From Stappia sp. ES.058 (lineage in GTDB: Bacteria; Pseudomonadota; Alphaproteobacteria; Rhizobiales; Stappiaceae), in assembly GCF_900105595.1 (NCBI RefSeq), contig NZ_LT629784.1:2232001-2296000 (forward strand): DNA of 64,000 nucleotides, in the 5' to 3' direction. Position 1 is the first letter of the stretch. Every line of letters begins with the position of its first letter. The notes beneath the pieces were generated by a model. It saw only the letters and a program-made list of their open reading frames with translations. It did no database searches and was not told the DNA's origin. The position numbers were made by a program, and so were the translations under genes. Positions 35,477 through 46,306 of this stretch are shown piece after piece.

Positions 35477-36709
35477 TCAGTCCTTGTCGCGCTGAACCTC
35501 CGACAATCCAAAGGCGAAAACCGTCGACAGCAAGCTCATGAATGCGAGCAAGGCAAGCACGGTCTCGGGGCCGGCCCAGTCGGCAAGCAGGCCAAGCGCG
35601 CCGCCAGCGAGCAGAAGCAGCCCGACCACGGAATTCGACACGGCGGTGTAGATCGCCTTGCGGTCGTGAGTATCCATGTCCGTGAGATGCGTCTTTCGAC
35701 CACCCCGCGCGCCCTGATAGGCAATCTGGGCAAAAAAGACGAAGCTGGCGACTGCCAGACCTGCCACGGATGATGCGGAAAAATAGGCTGTCAGCGCCGC
35801 TGCCGCCAAGGTCAGGGCGGCAAGCATGCCCGCAAGCATCATCGTTTGACGGCTCGACCGGTCGGAAAGCGCGCCCCACAGATAGGACGACACGATCGCG
35901 GCAACGGAGGATGCAAGAATCAACAGGCCCAGATTTCCGAACTCCGCGTTTCTGGCGTTCCCCAGCATGACCATAAATGGCGGGGCGAGCGCGGTGGAAA
36001 TCAGAAGCCCGCGGGTGGCGATATAGGTCCGCAGTTCCGCATCCTCCCGCAACGGACGAAGCATGCCCGCAAGCGCATCGTTGGCTTCTGCGTCTTCGCC
36101 ATTCGGCTTTTCATCCAGCAAGAAAAACACCGCAGCAGCAAATATCCAGAGCCCCCCGGCGACAGCAACGGCCCCTGCCACAAAACGCGGCTCGCGCGGA
36201 AGCAGTCCGGTCGCCAACAAGATTGCGAACCCAAAAACCGCGATTGCAGACACCGTGCCGGCCAGGCCGGAGACACGGCCACGCTGCCCCTGTTCAATCG
36301 TGCGCGCCAGAACGTCCTTGTAGCTGACCGAACACGCCGACCGTGCGACCGCGAGGGTCGCGAGGCACGCCAGAATGATCCAGGCCGCGGTGCTGCCCGT
36401 CAGCATGAGCGCGGCCGCCGCGATCCCGAAGGCTGCCAGGCCCTGCACGGCTGACCCCGCCACCCACCAGTACTTGCGTCGGGTGGCGCGCTGAACGCTG
36501 CGCGCCAGCAGAAGCTGCGGGAGCAAAGAGCCCGCCTCCCGGATCGGAACAAGCAGGCCAATAAGGAAGCCCGGCGCGCCGATCGTGCTCATCAGCCAGG
36601 CCAGCACCAGCTTCGGATCGATCAGACCATCCGCCGTCTTGGTCGCCGTCAGCGCGCTGACATGCACGGCGATCTGCTTGTTCAGGGTCGAGAGGGGCCC
36701 TGCCTTCAT
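35477..36709 (-). CDS. MFS transporter
   Basis: 410 residues with about 10-12 hydrophobic segments. An MFS-like loop is seen in LWGALSDRSSRQTMMLAG, and a charged central loop (DEKPNGEDAEANDAL) divides two halves. The N-terminus has GLLVPIREAGSLLPQLLL. The ATG at 36709 is chosen because upstream in-frame residues are polar and unlike a membrane protein. No substrate can be assigned. It converges with the broken TetR gene and is separated by a long spacer from the next TetR gene. Confidence 0.85.
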   Translation of the reverse strand: MKAGPLSTLNKQIAVHVSALTATKTADGLIDPKLVLAWLMSTIGAPGFLIGLLVPIREAGSLLPQLLLARSVQRATRRKYWWVAGSAVQGLAAFGIAAAALMLTGSTAAWIILACLATLAVARSACSVSYKDVLARTIEQGQRGRVSGLAGTVSAIAVFGFAILLATGLLPREPRFVAGAVAVAGGLWIFAAAVFFLLDEKPNGEDAEANDALAGMLRPLREDAELRTYIATRGLLISTALAPPFMVMLGNARNAEFGNLGLLILASSVAAIVSSYLWGALSDRSSRQTMMLAGMLAALTLAAAALTAYFSASSVAGLAVASFVFFAQIAYQGARGGRKTHLTDMDTHDRKAIYTAVSNSVVGLLLLAGGALGLLADWAGPETVLALLAFMSLLSTVFAFGLSEVQRDKD

Positions 36710-37140
36710 GACGGATTTGCTCCTGTACTTCCGATGTGATCGCCCATTTCCCGTTTTACTCCGCTCTGTCGCGACCCGCGAACCCTCGTTTTGCTCACCC
36801 GGCATCAATCTTTGATGCCGCAATCGCGGAGCATTCCTCAAAGCGAAGACGCTCAGCCGACAAACTGGCTCGCAACAGGCCGACGACAAGAGGGCCGCGA
36901 ACCATCGTCACGAGCACCAAATGGATCAGGGCCAACAAGACATGCCGGCAAGCCCCGCGTCGAAGCCCCGCGCGGCCTCATCGCACCGGCACGAATGACC
37001 AAATACGATGCCCGCCGGGAACAACCAAAAGGACACCGAACGTGCTCGGGGAACGAGCTTTGTTGCACTGCAAAAAAACGATTGCCGAGGTGCTGGAACC
37101 GGATATATAACCAAATGGTCGGAAAAATATCAGGACGCAA
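36710..37140. other. Intergenic region with TetR-type palindrome
   Basis: No convincing gene in 431 bp: the open frames are Arg- and Pro-rich, without ribosome sites or family-like motifs. Close to the right end, at 37110-37119, ACCAAATGGT is a palindrome with the same ACCA-NN-TGGT core as the sites at 34645 and 34699, 22 bp before the TetR start at 37141. It probably is the operator of the efflux operon that follows. Confidence 0.5.
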
Positions 37141-37737
37141 ATGGGACGCAAACGCTCCATAGAACCCGATGCGGTGCTCGATGCCGCCGAGAAGGTGGTG
37201 ATGCGCGACGGTGCAGCCCGACTGACACTGGATGCGGTTGCCTGCATTGCCGGCATCAGCAAGGCGAGCGTTCTATACGACTACAAGACAAAGCAGGCCT
37301 TGATCAGGGCAGTGGTCGAGCGTCGTCTCGCCGCGCATCGGGCGTGTGAACGCGACGCCGCTGACGAACTCGGTGACACGGCGGATGCCGCGATACGCGG
37401 TCGAATTTCTGTGTCTTCCCATTCCCTGACCGACGAGGATCGCGCGGTGGCGCTCGGTCTTCTCGCATCCCTTGCCCAGGATGCGGAGTTGCGCGAGCCG
37501 GTTGCCCGGGCCTATCGCGAACGCCTCGCCGAGGTCGAGCAGACGTCACGCAAGCCACGCGGCGCATTGCTCGCCTTTCTCGCCCTTGAGGGATTGATGT
37601 CCCTGGAATGGCTTGGACTGCACACCTGGGCGCGCGATGAGCGCGCCCGTTTGATTTCGGAGATCGGCTGGCTGGTGGATCAAGACCCTGCGCCTGCCTC
37701 TCCCCCCGAAAGGTCGACGACATGTACCGGAAACTGA
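37141..37737 (+). CDS. TetR family transcriptional regulator of efflux operon
   Basis: 198 residues. The N-terminal helix-turn-helix is LTLDAVACIAGISKASVLYDY; the rest is a helical TetR_C-like domain of unknown ligand. It overlaps the next gene (membrane fusion protein) by 16 bp and is thus cotranscribed with the pump. A palindrome lies 22 bp upstream. Typical role: repressor of its own operon, released by a pump substrate. Confidence 0.9.
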   Translation: MGRKRSIEPDAVLDAAEKVVMRDGAARLTLDAVACIAGISKASVLYDYKTKQALIRAVVERRLAAHRACERDAADELGDTADAAIRGRISVSSHSLTDEDRAVALGLLASLAQDAELREPVARAYRERLAEVEQTSRKPRGALLAFLALEGLMSLEWLGLHTWARDERARLISEIGWLVDQDPAPASPPERSTTCTGN

Positions 37738-38888
37738 CCGCCGTTTTCTTCAGCGCGGCTTTGCTCGCAGGCTGCAATGATGCCTCCGACAAGAGCGCTT
37801 CGAATGCCGCCAGGGCGATGCCGCCGACCGCGGTGAGTTTTGTCGAAGTCGCTGCGGAGACGCTACCGATCACCAACGAACTTCCGGGACGCATTGCGCC
37901 GACGGGGATAGCCGAGGTGCGCCCGCGGGTTTCCGGCATCCTGGTCGAACGTGTCTTCGAGCAAGGCACTGTGGTGAAGGAGGGAGACGTTCTTTATCGC
38001 ATCGATCCCCGGACATTCCGTGTCCAGGTGGCGAGCGCAAAGGCCACTTTGCAACGCGCCAAGGCGACGCAGCTTCAGGCTCGCCAGCAGGCGGACCGGC
38101 AGAAGGAGCTGCGCAATCGCAAGGTGACCAGTGCACAGGCCTTCGAAAATGCGACCGCGCAACTCGCCCAGGCCGATGCTGACGTGGCGTTGGCCCATGC
38201 CGGTCTCGACGCGGCCGAACTGAACCTGCAGTTCTCCGAGGTGCGCGCGCCGATTTCGGGGCGCATCGGCCGGGCAATGCTCACCGAAGGAGCACTGGTC
38301 GACCCCTCCGGCGAGGTTCTTGCGACAATCCAGCAGCTGGATCCGGTCTATGCGGACTTCACCCAGTCGGCCAACCAGTTGCTGCGCCTGCGCCGCTCGC
38401 TTGATGTCGGCGCACTGAACGGACCGGGAGCCGGCCAGGCGAAGGTTCGTCTGTTGCTCGACGACGGCCAGGAATATGCGCATTCCGGCCTCCTGCTCTT
38501 CTCCGAGGCAACCGTCGACACGACCACCGGGCAAATCACCTTGCGCGGTCAGTTTTCCAACCCTGACGGCGACCTGTTGCCGGGAATGTATGTCCGCGTC
38601 CTGATTGACCAGGGCGAGGAGAAAAACGCGATCGCCGTGCCGCAACAGGCTGTGCAGCGCAATGCCGGCGGGCAGGCGCAGGTCTACATGGTCGGCGCCG
38701 AGGACAAAGCCGAACTGCGCTCGGTCGAGACCGGCCGCGTCCTCGGATCCCGCTGGGTGATCACCAAAGGGCTCGCGCCCGGCGACAAGGTGATTGTCGA
38801 AGGTTTCCAGAAACTGCGCCCCGGTGCGCCCTTGGCCACGACGCCGTGGGCCGAGGCGTCCAAGACGGCGGATCTTGCCGCCAAGTGA
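37722..38888 (+). CDS. RND efflux periplasmic adaptor subunit (AcrA-like lipoprotein)
   Basis: 388 residues. A lipoprotein signal ends in LLAGC (Cys19), so it should be anchored in the inner membrane. Features of the HlyD/AcrA family: EVRPRVSGILVERVFEQG (first barrel-sandwich half), an alpha-hairpin with GDVLYRIDPRTF before it, and the beta-barrel segment GQITLRGQFSNPDGDLLPGMYVRV split over two strands. It links the RND pump to an outer-membrane channel; no channel gene is nearby. Confidence 0.94.
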   Translation: MYRKLTAVFFSAALLAGCNDASDKSASNAARAMPPTAVSFVEVAAETLPITNELPGRIAPTGIAEVRPRVSGILVERVFEQGTVVKEGDVLYRIDPRTFRVQVASAKATLQRAKATQLQARQQADRQKELRNRKVTSAQAFENATAQLAQADADVALAHAGLDAAELNLQFSEVRAPISGRIGRAMLTEGALVDPSGEVLATIQQLDPVYADFTQSANQLLRLRRSLDVGALNGPGAGQAKVRLLLDDGQEYAHSGLLLFSEATVDTTTGQITLRGQFSNPDGDLLPGMYVRVLIDQGEEKNAIAVPQQAVQRNAGGQAQVYMVGAEDKAELRSVETGRVLGSRWVITKGLAPGDKVIVEGFQKLRPGAPLATTPWAEASKTADLAAK

Positions 38889-38997
38889 ACCCCGGAAGGG
38901 ATCCGGTCACCTCTTCCGGGCCGGTTCCTTTTCACCATGACACGACGGATCGGACGACGGCGCCCTCGCGCCTCCCGGTCCAGCAGGATGTGATCGC

Positions 38998-41900
38998 ATG
39001 CCGTCCTTTTTCATTGACCGGCCGGTCTTTGCCTGGGTTATCGCCATTTTCATCACGCTCGCCGGTGTGATCGCGATTCCCTTCATGCCGGTTTCCCAAT
39101 ACCCGACCGTTGCCCCGCCACAGATCTCGATCCAGACCAACTATCCAGGCGTTTCCCCCGAGGACGCCTATCTGAGCGTCACCCGGCCGATCGAAGAGGA
39201 ACTCAACGGCGTCGAAGGGCTGATCTATTTTGAATCCACGTCGGAGAGCTCGGGACGGATCTCGATCACCGCGACATTTTCCCCCGGCACGGAAATCTCG
39301 CAAGCAGCCGTCGACGTTCAAAACAGCATCCGCCGCGTCGAGCCGCGCCTGCCGCGAACCGTTACGCAGCAAGGCATCCGCATCGAGCAGGCCGGCGCCG
39401 GCTTTCTCATGGTCGTATCAGTCACGTCCACCGACGGCACGCTCGATGTGGTCGACCTCGGCGACTACCTGAGCCGCAACGTCGTCGGCGAAGTCCGCCG
39501 CGTGAACGGCGTCGGCAGCGCCCAGCTCTTCGCCACTCAGCGCTCAATGCGGATCTGGATGGATCCGGACAAGATGCTCGGCCTCAATCTGACGGCAAGC
39601 GACGTTATCGCGGCGATCCAGACGCAAAACGCTCAGGTGGCCGCCGGACGCATCGGCGCCCAACCCAATCCGGTGACACAGCAGATCTCGGCGACCGTGC
39701 TGGTCAAGGGGCAGCTCACCTCGGCCGAGGAGTTCGGCGCCATCGTGCTGCGCGCCAATCCGGACGGATCGACCGTGCGACTGTCCGATGTCGCGCGGGT
39801 CGAAATCGGCGGCGAGAGCTACAATTTTTCTACCCGCCTGAACGGCCAGCCGAGTGCCGCCATCGGTGTCCAGCTGTCGTCCACAGGCAATGCCCTGGCG
39901 ACATCGGAATCCGTCCGCGCGAAAATGGAGGAACTCGCCCAGTTCTTCCCGCCCGGCATCGCCTATGAGATCCCCTATGACACATCCCCCTTCGTCGAGG
40001 CGTCGATTGAAAAGGTGATCTACACGCTGTTTGAGGCGGTTGGTCTCGTCTTCGTGGTGATGTTCCTGTTTCTGCAAAGCTTTCGCTACACTGTCATTCC
40101 GACGCTGGTGGTGCCTGTCGCCTTGCTCGGCACCTGTGCAGTGATGCTCGCCGCCGGATTCTCGATCAATGTGCTGACCATGTTCGCCATGGTGCTCGCC
40201 ATCGGCATCCTGGTGGACGACGCCATCGTCGTGGTGGAGAACGTCGAGCGCATCATGGCCGAGGAAGGCCTGTCGCCCCGCGCGGCCACACGCAAGGCAA
40301 TGAAGCAGATCTCCGGCGCCATCATCGGCATCACCCTGGTGCTGACAGCCGTCTTCGTGCCGATGGCCTTCTTCCCCGGCGCGGTCGGCATCATCTACCA
40401 GCAGTTCAGCCTGACGATGGTCGTATCGATCCTGTTTTCCGGCTTTCTGGCGTTGTCCTTCACACCGGCGCTTTGTGCCAGCATGCTGAAGCCTGTCCCG
40501 GAAGGGCATCACGAGAAAAGAGGCTTCTTCGGCTGGTTCAATCGCGGCTTCGGCCGCACCACAAAGGGCTACAGTGCCACGGTGGGCTGGCTGTCGCGGC
40601 GCGCAGGGCGGATGATGATCATCTATCTGGCGCTGCTTGCCGGCCTCGGCTGGGCCTATACCCGGTTGCCATCGTCCTTCCTGCCGAACGAGGACCAGGG
40701 CTATCTGCTGGTCAACATTCAGGCGCCGCCCGAGGCGAGCGCCAACCGGACGCTGGAGGTGATCAAGCAGGTCGAGGAGATCTTCGGCAAGGAAAGCGCC
40801 GTGTCGCGCATCGTCGGCATTCTCGGCTTCAGTTTCTCCGGCACGGGCCAGAATGCCGGCCTTGCCTTTGTGACCCTCAAGGACTGGTCGGAACGCGGCC
40901 CGGATGAATCCGCCAGCGCGATCGCCGCGCGCGGCAACGGTCAGCTTTTCGGACTGAAGGACGCAATTTCCTTCGCCCTGTCGCCGCCGGCGATCCAGGG
41001 CCTCGGCACCTCGAACGGCTTCTCCTTCCGCCTGCAGGACCGCGGCGGTCGCGGCACGGACGCACTCGCTGTCGCCCGCGAGCAGTTGATGGCAGCAGCC
41101 CGCGAGAACCCCGTTCTGACCGGCCTTCGCATCGATGGCCTGCCCGATGCCGCGCAGGTGGATCTCGAGGTCAACCGCGAAAAGGCGAATGCCTTCGGCG
41201 TCGCCTTCGCCGACATTAACGCCACCATCTCGGCGCATCTCGGCTCGAGCTACGTCAACGACTTTCCCAATTCCGGACGCATGCAACGGGTCACCGTGCA
41301 GGCCGACCAGGACGCCCGCATGCAAACGGACGACCTGCTGAAACTGACCGTGCGCAACACCAATGGAGGCATGGTGCCCCTGTCGGCTTTCGCGACGGTA
41401 AACTGGGTAAAGGGACCGTCGCAGATCGTCGGATACAACGGCTATCCCTCGATCCGCATTTCGGGCCAGGCCGCGCCCGGCTACTCCTCCGGCGATGCGA
41501 TCGCGGAGATGGAGCGCATCGCGGCCTCGCTGCCTGCCGGCTTCGGCTACGAATGGACCGGCCAGTCGCTCCAGGAGATCCAGTCGGGCTCCCAGGCGCC
41601 TTTCCTGATCGGCCTCAGCATTCTGTTCGTGTTCCTGCTGCTGGCGGCGCTCTATGAAAGCTGGTCGATCCCGGTTGCCGTCATGATGGTCGTACCACTC
41701 GGAGTCATCGGTTCGGTGACCGCCGTAACGCTGCGCGGCATGCCGAACGACGTCTATTTCACCGTCGGCCTGATCGCCATCGTGGGGCTTTCGGCGAAGA
41801 ACGCGATCCTCATCATCGAGTTCGCCAAGGATCTGATGGCGGAGGGCCGGACAATGTATGAAGCCACCGTCGAAGCAGCGCATCTACGCTTCCGCCCGAT

Positions 41901-42162
41901 CCTGATGACATCGCTTGCCTTCACGCTCGGAGTGACCCCGCTGGCGATCGCCAACGGTGCCAGCGCGGGAAGCCAGAACGCCATCGGAACCGGCGTGATG
42001 GGTGGCATGATTTCCGGGACGGTGCTCGCGATCTTCTTCGTGCCGGCATTCTACGTCTTCGTCATGCGCGTCTTCGCCCGCGTTCCGCTCGACGAAAAAC
42101 CTCGCAACGCCGAGACTGACGCCACCAAAGGCGTCGCTCCGGCCGGGACGCCGGCCGAATAG
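38998..42162 (+). CDS. RND multidrug efflux transporter (AcrB-like)
   Basis: 1054 residues, the usual size for HAE1-type pumps. It opens with FFIDRPVFAWVIAIFITLAG, typical of AcrB; in the fourth membrane helix GILVDDAIVVVENVERIM holds the two proton-relay Asp. The second half repeats the fold, ending in GLSAKNAILIIEFAKDL with the relay Lys. Located 109 bp after its adaptor gene. Proton-driven export of hydrophobic or amphiphilic compounds across the cell envelope. Confidence 0.96.
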   Translation: MPSFFIDRPVFAWVIAIFITLAGVIAIPFMPVSQYPTVAPPQISIQTNYPGVSPEDAYLSVTRPIEEELNGVEGLIYFESTSESSGRISITATFSPGTEISQAAVDVQNSIRRVEPRLPRTVTQQGIRIEQAGAGFLMVVSVTSTDGTLDVVDLGDYLSRNVVGEVRRVNGVGSAQLFATQRSMRIWMDPDKMLGLNLTASDVIAAIQTQNAQVAAGRIGAQPNPVTQQISATVLVKGQLTSAEEFGAIVLRANPDGSTVRLSDVARVEIGGESYNFSTRLNGQPSAAIGVQLSSTGNALATSESVRAKMEELAQFFPPGIAYEIPYDTSPFVEASIEKVIYTLFEAVGLVFVVMFLFLQSFRYTVIPTLVVPVALLGTCAVMLAAGFSINVLTMFAMVLAIGILVDDAIVVVENVERIMAEEGLSPRAATRKAMKQISGAIIGITLVLTAVFVPMAFFPGAVGIIYQQFSLTMVVSILFSGFLALSFTPALCASMLKPVPEGHHEKRGFFGWFNRGFGRTTKGYSATVGWLSRRAGRMMIIYLALLAGLGWAYTRLPSSFLPNEDQGYLLVNIQAPPEASANRTLEVIKQVEEIFGKESAVSRIVGILGFSFSGTGQNAGLAFVTLKDWSERGPDESASAIAARGNGQLFGLKDAISFALSPPAIQGLGTSNGFSFRLQDRGGRGTDALAVAREQLMAAARENPVLTGLRIDGLPDAAQVDLEVNREKANAFGVAFADINATISAHLGSSYVNDFPNSGRMQRVTVQADQDARMQTDDLLKLTVRNTNGGMVPLSAFATVNWVKGPSQIVGYNGYPSIRISGQAAPGYSSGDAIAEMERIAASLPAGFGYEWTGQSLQEIQSGSQAPFLIGLSILFVFLLLAALYESWSIPVAVMMVVPLGVIGSVTAVTLRGMPNDVYFTVGLIAIVGLSAKNAILIIEFAKDLMAEGRTMYEATVEAAHLRFRPILMTSLAFTLGVTPLAIANGASAGSQNAIGTGVMGGMISGTVLAIFFVPAFYVFVMRVFARVPLDEKPRNAETDATKGVAPAGTPAE

Positions 42163-42256
42163 ACGCCACCGGGCGACCTCGACAACGAAAGACGGATCAA
42201 GACGGCCGTTGGGACCCATCCCGGCGGCCGCTTCCACGTAGGGATGTTTCCAGCTC

Positions 42257-42514
42257 TCAGTTGGCGAGATCGCGTGACGTCGCCTCGGCCTGAAAGGCAC
42301 GCTCTCGCTCAGGCCATCGCGTCTTGATCCAGGCGAGCCCGTTGCGCAGTTCCTCATCGGCGTAGACCTCGGAGAAACCCTGCATGTCGCTCTCGTATCC
42401 GTCTCCAACACCGGCCGCCGTTCCCCGCCACATGATCTCGAAAAGCAGCCGGTCCGGATGAGGCCATATATGCCCGGCCCCTGAGCCGTCGGAAGGCCGT
42501 GAACAACGGACCAC
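42257..42514 (-). pseudogene. C-terminal remnant of a cytochrome c family protein
   Basis: The frame reads GHIWPHPDRLLFEIMWRG, then GYESDMQGFSEVYADEE and NGLAWIKTRWPERERAFQAE. This matches the final third of small c-type cytochromes that often accompany copper-ATPase/DUF305 genes (form: GH-W-HPD, GY-SDMP-F, LAYIKSTWP). The CxxCH haem motif and signal peptide that should precede it are absent; the P-type ATPase stop codon is 6 bp upstream. It therefore looks like a truncated gene left after a deletion. Whether it is translated is unknown. Confidence 0.6.
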
Positions 42515-42519
42515 TGAGA

Positions 42520-44892
42520 TCAGAGCTTCAAACGCCGCAGCCTCAATGCGTTGCCGATCACCGATACGGAGGAGAGCGACATGGCCGCCGCCGCGACCAT
42601 TGGCGACAACAGCAGGCCGAACACCGGATAGAGCGCACCAGCCGCGATCGGGACACCGACCGCATTGTAGAAAAAGGCGAAGAACAGGTTCTGCTTGATG
42701 TTCCGGAGGGTCGCCTTCGCCAGAATGCGAGCCCGCACGATGCCGGACAGGTCGCCGGCGAGAAGCGTCAAGCCCGCACTGTCAACCGCGACATCGGCGC
42801 CGGTGCCCATGGCGATACCGACATCCGCCGCCGCGAGCGCCGGCGCATCGTTCACGCCATCGCCGGCCATGGCGATGCGTGCGCCTTGATCGCGCAACTC
42901 GTCCACCAGGATCTTCTTGTCTTCAGGCAACACGCCGGCGCGCACCTCGTCGATGCCGAGCTTCGCCGCAACGGCGTCTGCCGTGCGCTGGTTGTCGCCG
43001 GTCGCCATGATGACGCGCAGGCCCTGCCTGTGCAGTTCGCGGATCGCCGCCTCCGTCGTCTCCTTGATCGGATCGGCGACCGCAACCAGTCCGGCAAGCC
43101 GCCCGTCGAGGGCGACATACATCGCCGTCTTTCCTTCCGACCGCAAGGCATCGGCGGTGTCGTCGGCATCCGTCGTTTCAATTCCAAGCGATTGCATCAG
43201 GCCGAGATTGCCAAGCGCGATCGAGCGGTCCTCGACCCGCCCCGTCACCCCCTTGCCGGTCACGGCCTCGAACTCCAAGACCTTGGCCATGGTCAGTCCC
43301 CGCTCTTCCGCCCCCCCGATGATCGCATCGGCCAAAGGATGCTCCGAGCCCCGCTCGAGCGCGGCGGCGCTTGCAAGCACATCGTCTTCGGCCCCCGCCT
43401 TCAAAGCGATCACCTCGGTCAGCCTCGGCTTGCCCTCGGTCAGTGTTCCGGTCTTGTCGACGACAAGCGTATCGACGCGCGCCATACGTTCAAGCGCCTC
43501 CGCATCCTTGATCAGAACGCCGGCCTGAGCACCTCGGCCAGCGGCTGTCGTAATCGAGATCGGTGTCGCCAGTCCAAGCGCACAGGGACAGGCGATGATC
43601 AGGACAGAAACAGCCGCCGCGATGGCAAAGACGAAGGCCGGGCTCGGTCCCATCACAAGCCAGGCAACGAAGGCGAGAATGGCGACGCCGACAACCGTCG
43701 GCACGAAGATTTCGGAAACGCGATCGGCAAGGCCCTGGATTGGCGCCTTGGACCGGCGAGCTCCCGCCACCATATCGACGATCTGCGCCAGCACGGTTTC
43801 AGCACCGACATCTGTCGCGCGGATCGCCAGCGTACCGTTCTTGTTGATCGTCCCGCCGGTCACCCGGTCTCCGACCGTCTTTTCGATCGGAACCGGCTCG
43901 CCCGTGATCATGCTCTCGTCGACAGACGAGCGCCCCTCCACCACCTCACCATCGACCGGGACACTGTCGCCGGGACGCACGCGCAAGAGATCGCCCGCGA
44001 CGATGTTTTCCAAAGGAGCATCATATTCGGATCCGTCTGGCAAAATGCGTCGCGCCGTCTTGGGCGCCAGATTCATCAGCGACTTGATCGCATCGCCTGT
44101 GCGCTCGCGGGCCCTCAGTTCGAGAACCTGGCCGACAAAAATCAGCGTCACGATCACCACGGCAGCCTCGAAATAGGTTCCGACCATGCCGCCGATCCCC
44201 CGATACTGATCCGGAAAGACCCCCGGCAGAAATGTCGCGACAAGCGAATAGAGATAGGCGGCGCCAACGCCGAGCGAAATCAGCGTCCACATGTTGGGCG
44301 CGCGATTGACAACAGAGCTCACCCCGCGCTGGAAGAACGGCAAGGCCGCCCACAACACGATGGGCGTGGCGAGCAGGAACTCGAGATAAACCGCGAACTG
44401 ATGGCCAATCCAGTCGCGCACCGGGATACCAACCGCCTCGCCCATGGTGAGGATCACCAGCGGCACCGCCGCGACGGCGCTGATCCAAAGACGACGGGTG
44501 AAGTCCGTCAGTTCCTCGCTCGGCTCGTCCGACGGCACCATCGGCTCCAGCGCCATGCCGCAGATCGGGCAGGCGCCGGGCTCGTCGCTGACGAACTCGG
44601 GGTGCATCGGGCAGGTCCATTGCGCGCCCGGCGCTGCCGCCTTCTCTACCTTCGCGGCATTGCCGGAGGCATAGAAATACGGGTCCGCGTCGAATTTCGT
44701 CCGGCAGCCCTCAGAGCAGAAATAATAGGTCTCGCCGCCATAGTCTCGCGACCAGGCCTCAGGCCCCGGGGTGACGGACATCCCGCAAACCGGATCCTTC
44801 ACACCGGCTTCATCCGAGTTGGTACGGGTTTGCGTGTGGCCGCAACTTTCATCGGTGTGATCGTGGTGATGGCGGTGCGCATCCTGCGTCAT
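42520..44892 (-). CDS. Heavy-metal P1B-type ATPase (copper-type) with YHS-like and heavy-metal-binding domains
   Basis: 790 residues. The N-terminus is His-rich ([12 protein letters not shown]), then a YHS/TRASH-type domain (DPVCGMSV ... [12 protein letters not shown]) and a CPMHP ... CPICGM metal-binding domain in place of HMA domains. The ATPase core has TGEP, the [13 protein letters not shown] ion motif, DKTGTLTEG (phosphorylated Asp), SEHPLA and [10 protein letters not shown]. The CPC motif indicates Cu(I)/Ag(I). The ATG at 44892 has GGAG six bases before it; a TTG four codons earlier is less likely. Confidence 0.94.
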   Translation of the reverse strand: MTQDAHRHHHDHTDESCGHTQTRTNSDEAGVKDPVCGMSVTPGPEAWSRDYGGETYYFCSEGCRTKFDADPYFYASGNAAKVEKAAAPGAQWTCPMHPEFVSDEPGACPICGMALEPMVPSDEPSEELTDFTRRLWISAVAAVPLVILTMGEAVGIPVRDWIGHQFAVYLEFLLATPIVLWAALPFFQRGVSSVVNRAPNMWTLISLGVGAAYLYSLVATFLPGVFPDQYRGIGGMVGTYFEAAVVIVTLIFVGQVLELRARERTGDAIKSLMNLAPKTARRILPDGSEYDAPLENIVAGDLLRVRPGDSVPVDGEVVEGRSSVDESMITGEPVPIEKTVGDRVTGGTINKNGTLAIRATDVGAETVLAQIVDMVAGARRSKAPIQGLADRVSEIFVPTVVGVAILAFVAWLVMGPSPAFVFAIAAAVSVLIIACPCALGLATPISITTAAGRGAQAGVLIKDAEALERMARVDTLVVDKTGTLTEGKPRLTEVIALKAGAEDDVLASAAALERGSEHPLADAIIGGAEERGLTMAKVLEFEAVTGKGVTGRVEDRSIALGNLGLMQSLGIETTDADDTADALRSEGKTAMYVALDGRLAGLVAVADPIKETTEAAIRELHRQGLRVIMATGDNQRTADAVAAKLGIDEVRAGVLPEDKKILVDELRDQGARIAMAGDGVNDAPALAAADVGIAMGTGADVAVDSAGLTLLAGDLSGIVRARILAKATLRNIKQNLFFAFFYNAVGVPIAAGALYPVFGLLLSPMVAAAAMSLSSVSVIGNALRLRRLKL

Positions 44893-44998
44893 TTCAGACT
44901 CCAATCTGACTTGACGGCCAATCTGCTCCCTCCAGTCACGGGAAGGTCAAGGCCTGCCCTGTTCTCTATTCCGATATGCCGGCGCGCAAAGCGGCCGG

Positions 44999-46306
44999 TC
45001 ACGGGCGGTGGTGATCATGCTGTTTGGCCGGCGGATTGCGTCGCAAAAACACGCCCTCGAATAGAAAAACCGAGACCATGCCCAAGACCGCAATCACCAC
45101 GATTGTCGGATCCGTCCGCCATTTCATGGCGGCGAAAGCGGAAAGCACGATCGCATCGAAGGCGATTGCGATCAGCAGGATCCACCCGCGAGCCTCGATT
45201 TCATGGCGCAGATTCCGGAAAACACCCCAATGAATAAGGACATCCATCACGAGATAGAAGAACACGCCGAGTGACGCAATCCGGTTGAGGTCGAAGAAGA
45301 TCGTGAGCACCGCGGCCACAACCACCGTATAGACCAGCGTGTGATCCTGAATTTTGCCGGGCATCTTGAAATGACGGTGCGGGATGAGCTGCATGTCGGT
45401 GAGCATCGCCAGCATGCGCGACACCGCAAAGACGCTGGCGATCAGACCCGAAGCCGTCGCAACGATCGCAAGCGCGACGGTGAGGTAGAAGCCGATCTGA
45501 CCCAGCGACGGCTCGGCAGCCTCGGCCAGCGCATAGTCCTTTGCATCGATGATGCGGTCCAGCGGCAAGCTCGAACCGACAGCAAAGGCCACAAGCAGGT
45601 AGACGACAACGCAGATCAGGATCGAGAAGATAATCGCGCGCCCGACATTGCGATGCGGCTCGGTGATCTCGGCACCACTGTTGGTGATCGTCGTAAACCC
45701 CTTGAATGCGAGGATCGCCAACGCGACAGAGGCGAGAACTCCGCCAGGTTCGCTTTCGCCGCTCGTGGCCTCGAAGCTGAACCCGCCGACCCAGAGAGCG
45801 GACACACCGAACACAGCGATACCGCCCACTTTCAAAACCGCCATCAGGATCGAGAACAGTCCGACTGAGCGGTTGCCGGACACGTTCACCAACCAGGCGA
45901 ACACGATCAATCCTACGCCAAGCAAAGGCACCGGCCAGCCGCCGGGTTCCACTCCGAACCCGCGCAGTGTATAGGATGCGAATGTCCGTGCGACGAGGCT
46001 TTCGTTGATGACCATCGACAGCGCCATCAACAGCGACGCCCCTGCCGCGACAGTGGTCGGCCCATAGGCCTTGGCGAGGATCATCGCGATGCCGCCGGCC
46101 GAGGGATAGGCATTGGACATCTTGATGTAGGTGTAGGCGCTGAAGGCCGTGACGATCGCGCCGGCCACGAACGAGAGCGGAAACAGCGGCCCAGCCAGTT
46201 CCGCCATCTGTCCGGTAAGGGCGAGAATGCCCGCCCCGATCATGACACCGGTCCCCATGGCAACAGCGCCTGGAAGGGTAATGCTGTCTTTTGTATAGTC
46301 CGACAT
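44999..46306 (-). CDS. APC superfamily amino acid permease
   Basis: 435 residues, about 12 membrane segments. The first helix has GTGVMIGAGILALTGQ, the APC unwound-helix motif, and the sixth-helix region reads LAFKGFTTITNSGAEITEP. The C-terminal tail is His-rich (KQHDHHRP), possibly metal-related. It lies within an apparent metal-handling gene set, but APC permeases move amino acids or amines, so its role here is unclear. Confidence 0.9.
   Translation of the reverse strand: MSDYTKDSITLPGAVAMGTGVMIGAGILALTGQMAELAGPLFPLSFVAGAIVTAFSAYTYIKMSNAYPSAGGIAMILAKAYGPTTVAAGASLLMALSMVINESLVARTFASYTLRGFGVEPGGWPVPLLGVGLIVFAWLVNVSGNRSVGLFSILMAVLKVGGIAVFGVSALWVGGFSFEATSGESEPGGVLASVALAILAFKGFTTITNSGAEITEPHRNVGRAIIFSILICVVVYLLVAFAVGSSLPLDRIIDAKDYALAEAAEPSLGQIGFYLTVALAIVATASGLIASVFAVSRMLAMLTDMQLIPHRHFKMPGKIQDHTLVYTVVVAAVLTIFFDLNRIASLGVFFYLVMDVLIHWGVFRNLRHEIEARGWILLIAIAFDAIVLSAFAAMKWRTDPTIVVIAVLGMVSVFLFEGVFLRRNPPAKQHDHHRP

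Noticed and set aside
36736..37110. 124-codon open frame between the MFS and TetR genes
   Set aside because: Composition of a random high-GC frame, no ribosome site, and it overlaps the probable operator region.
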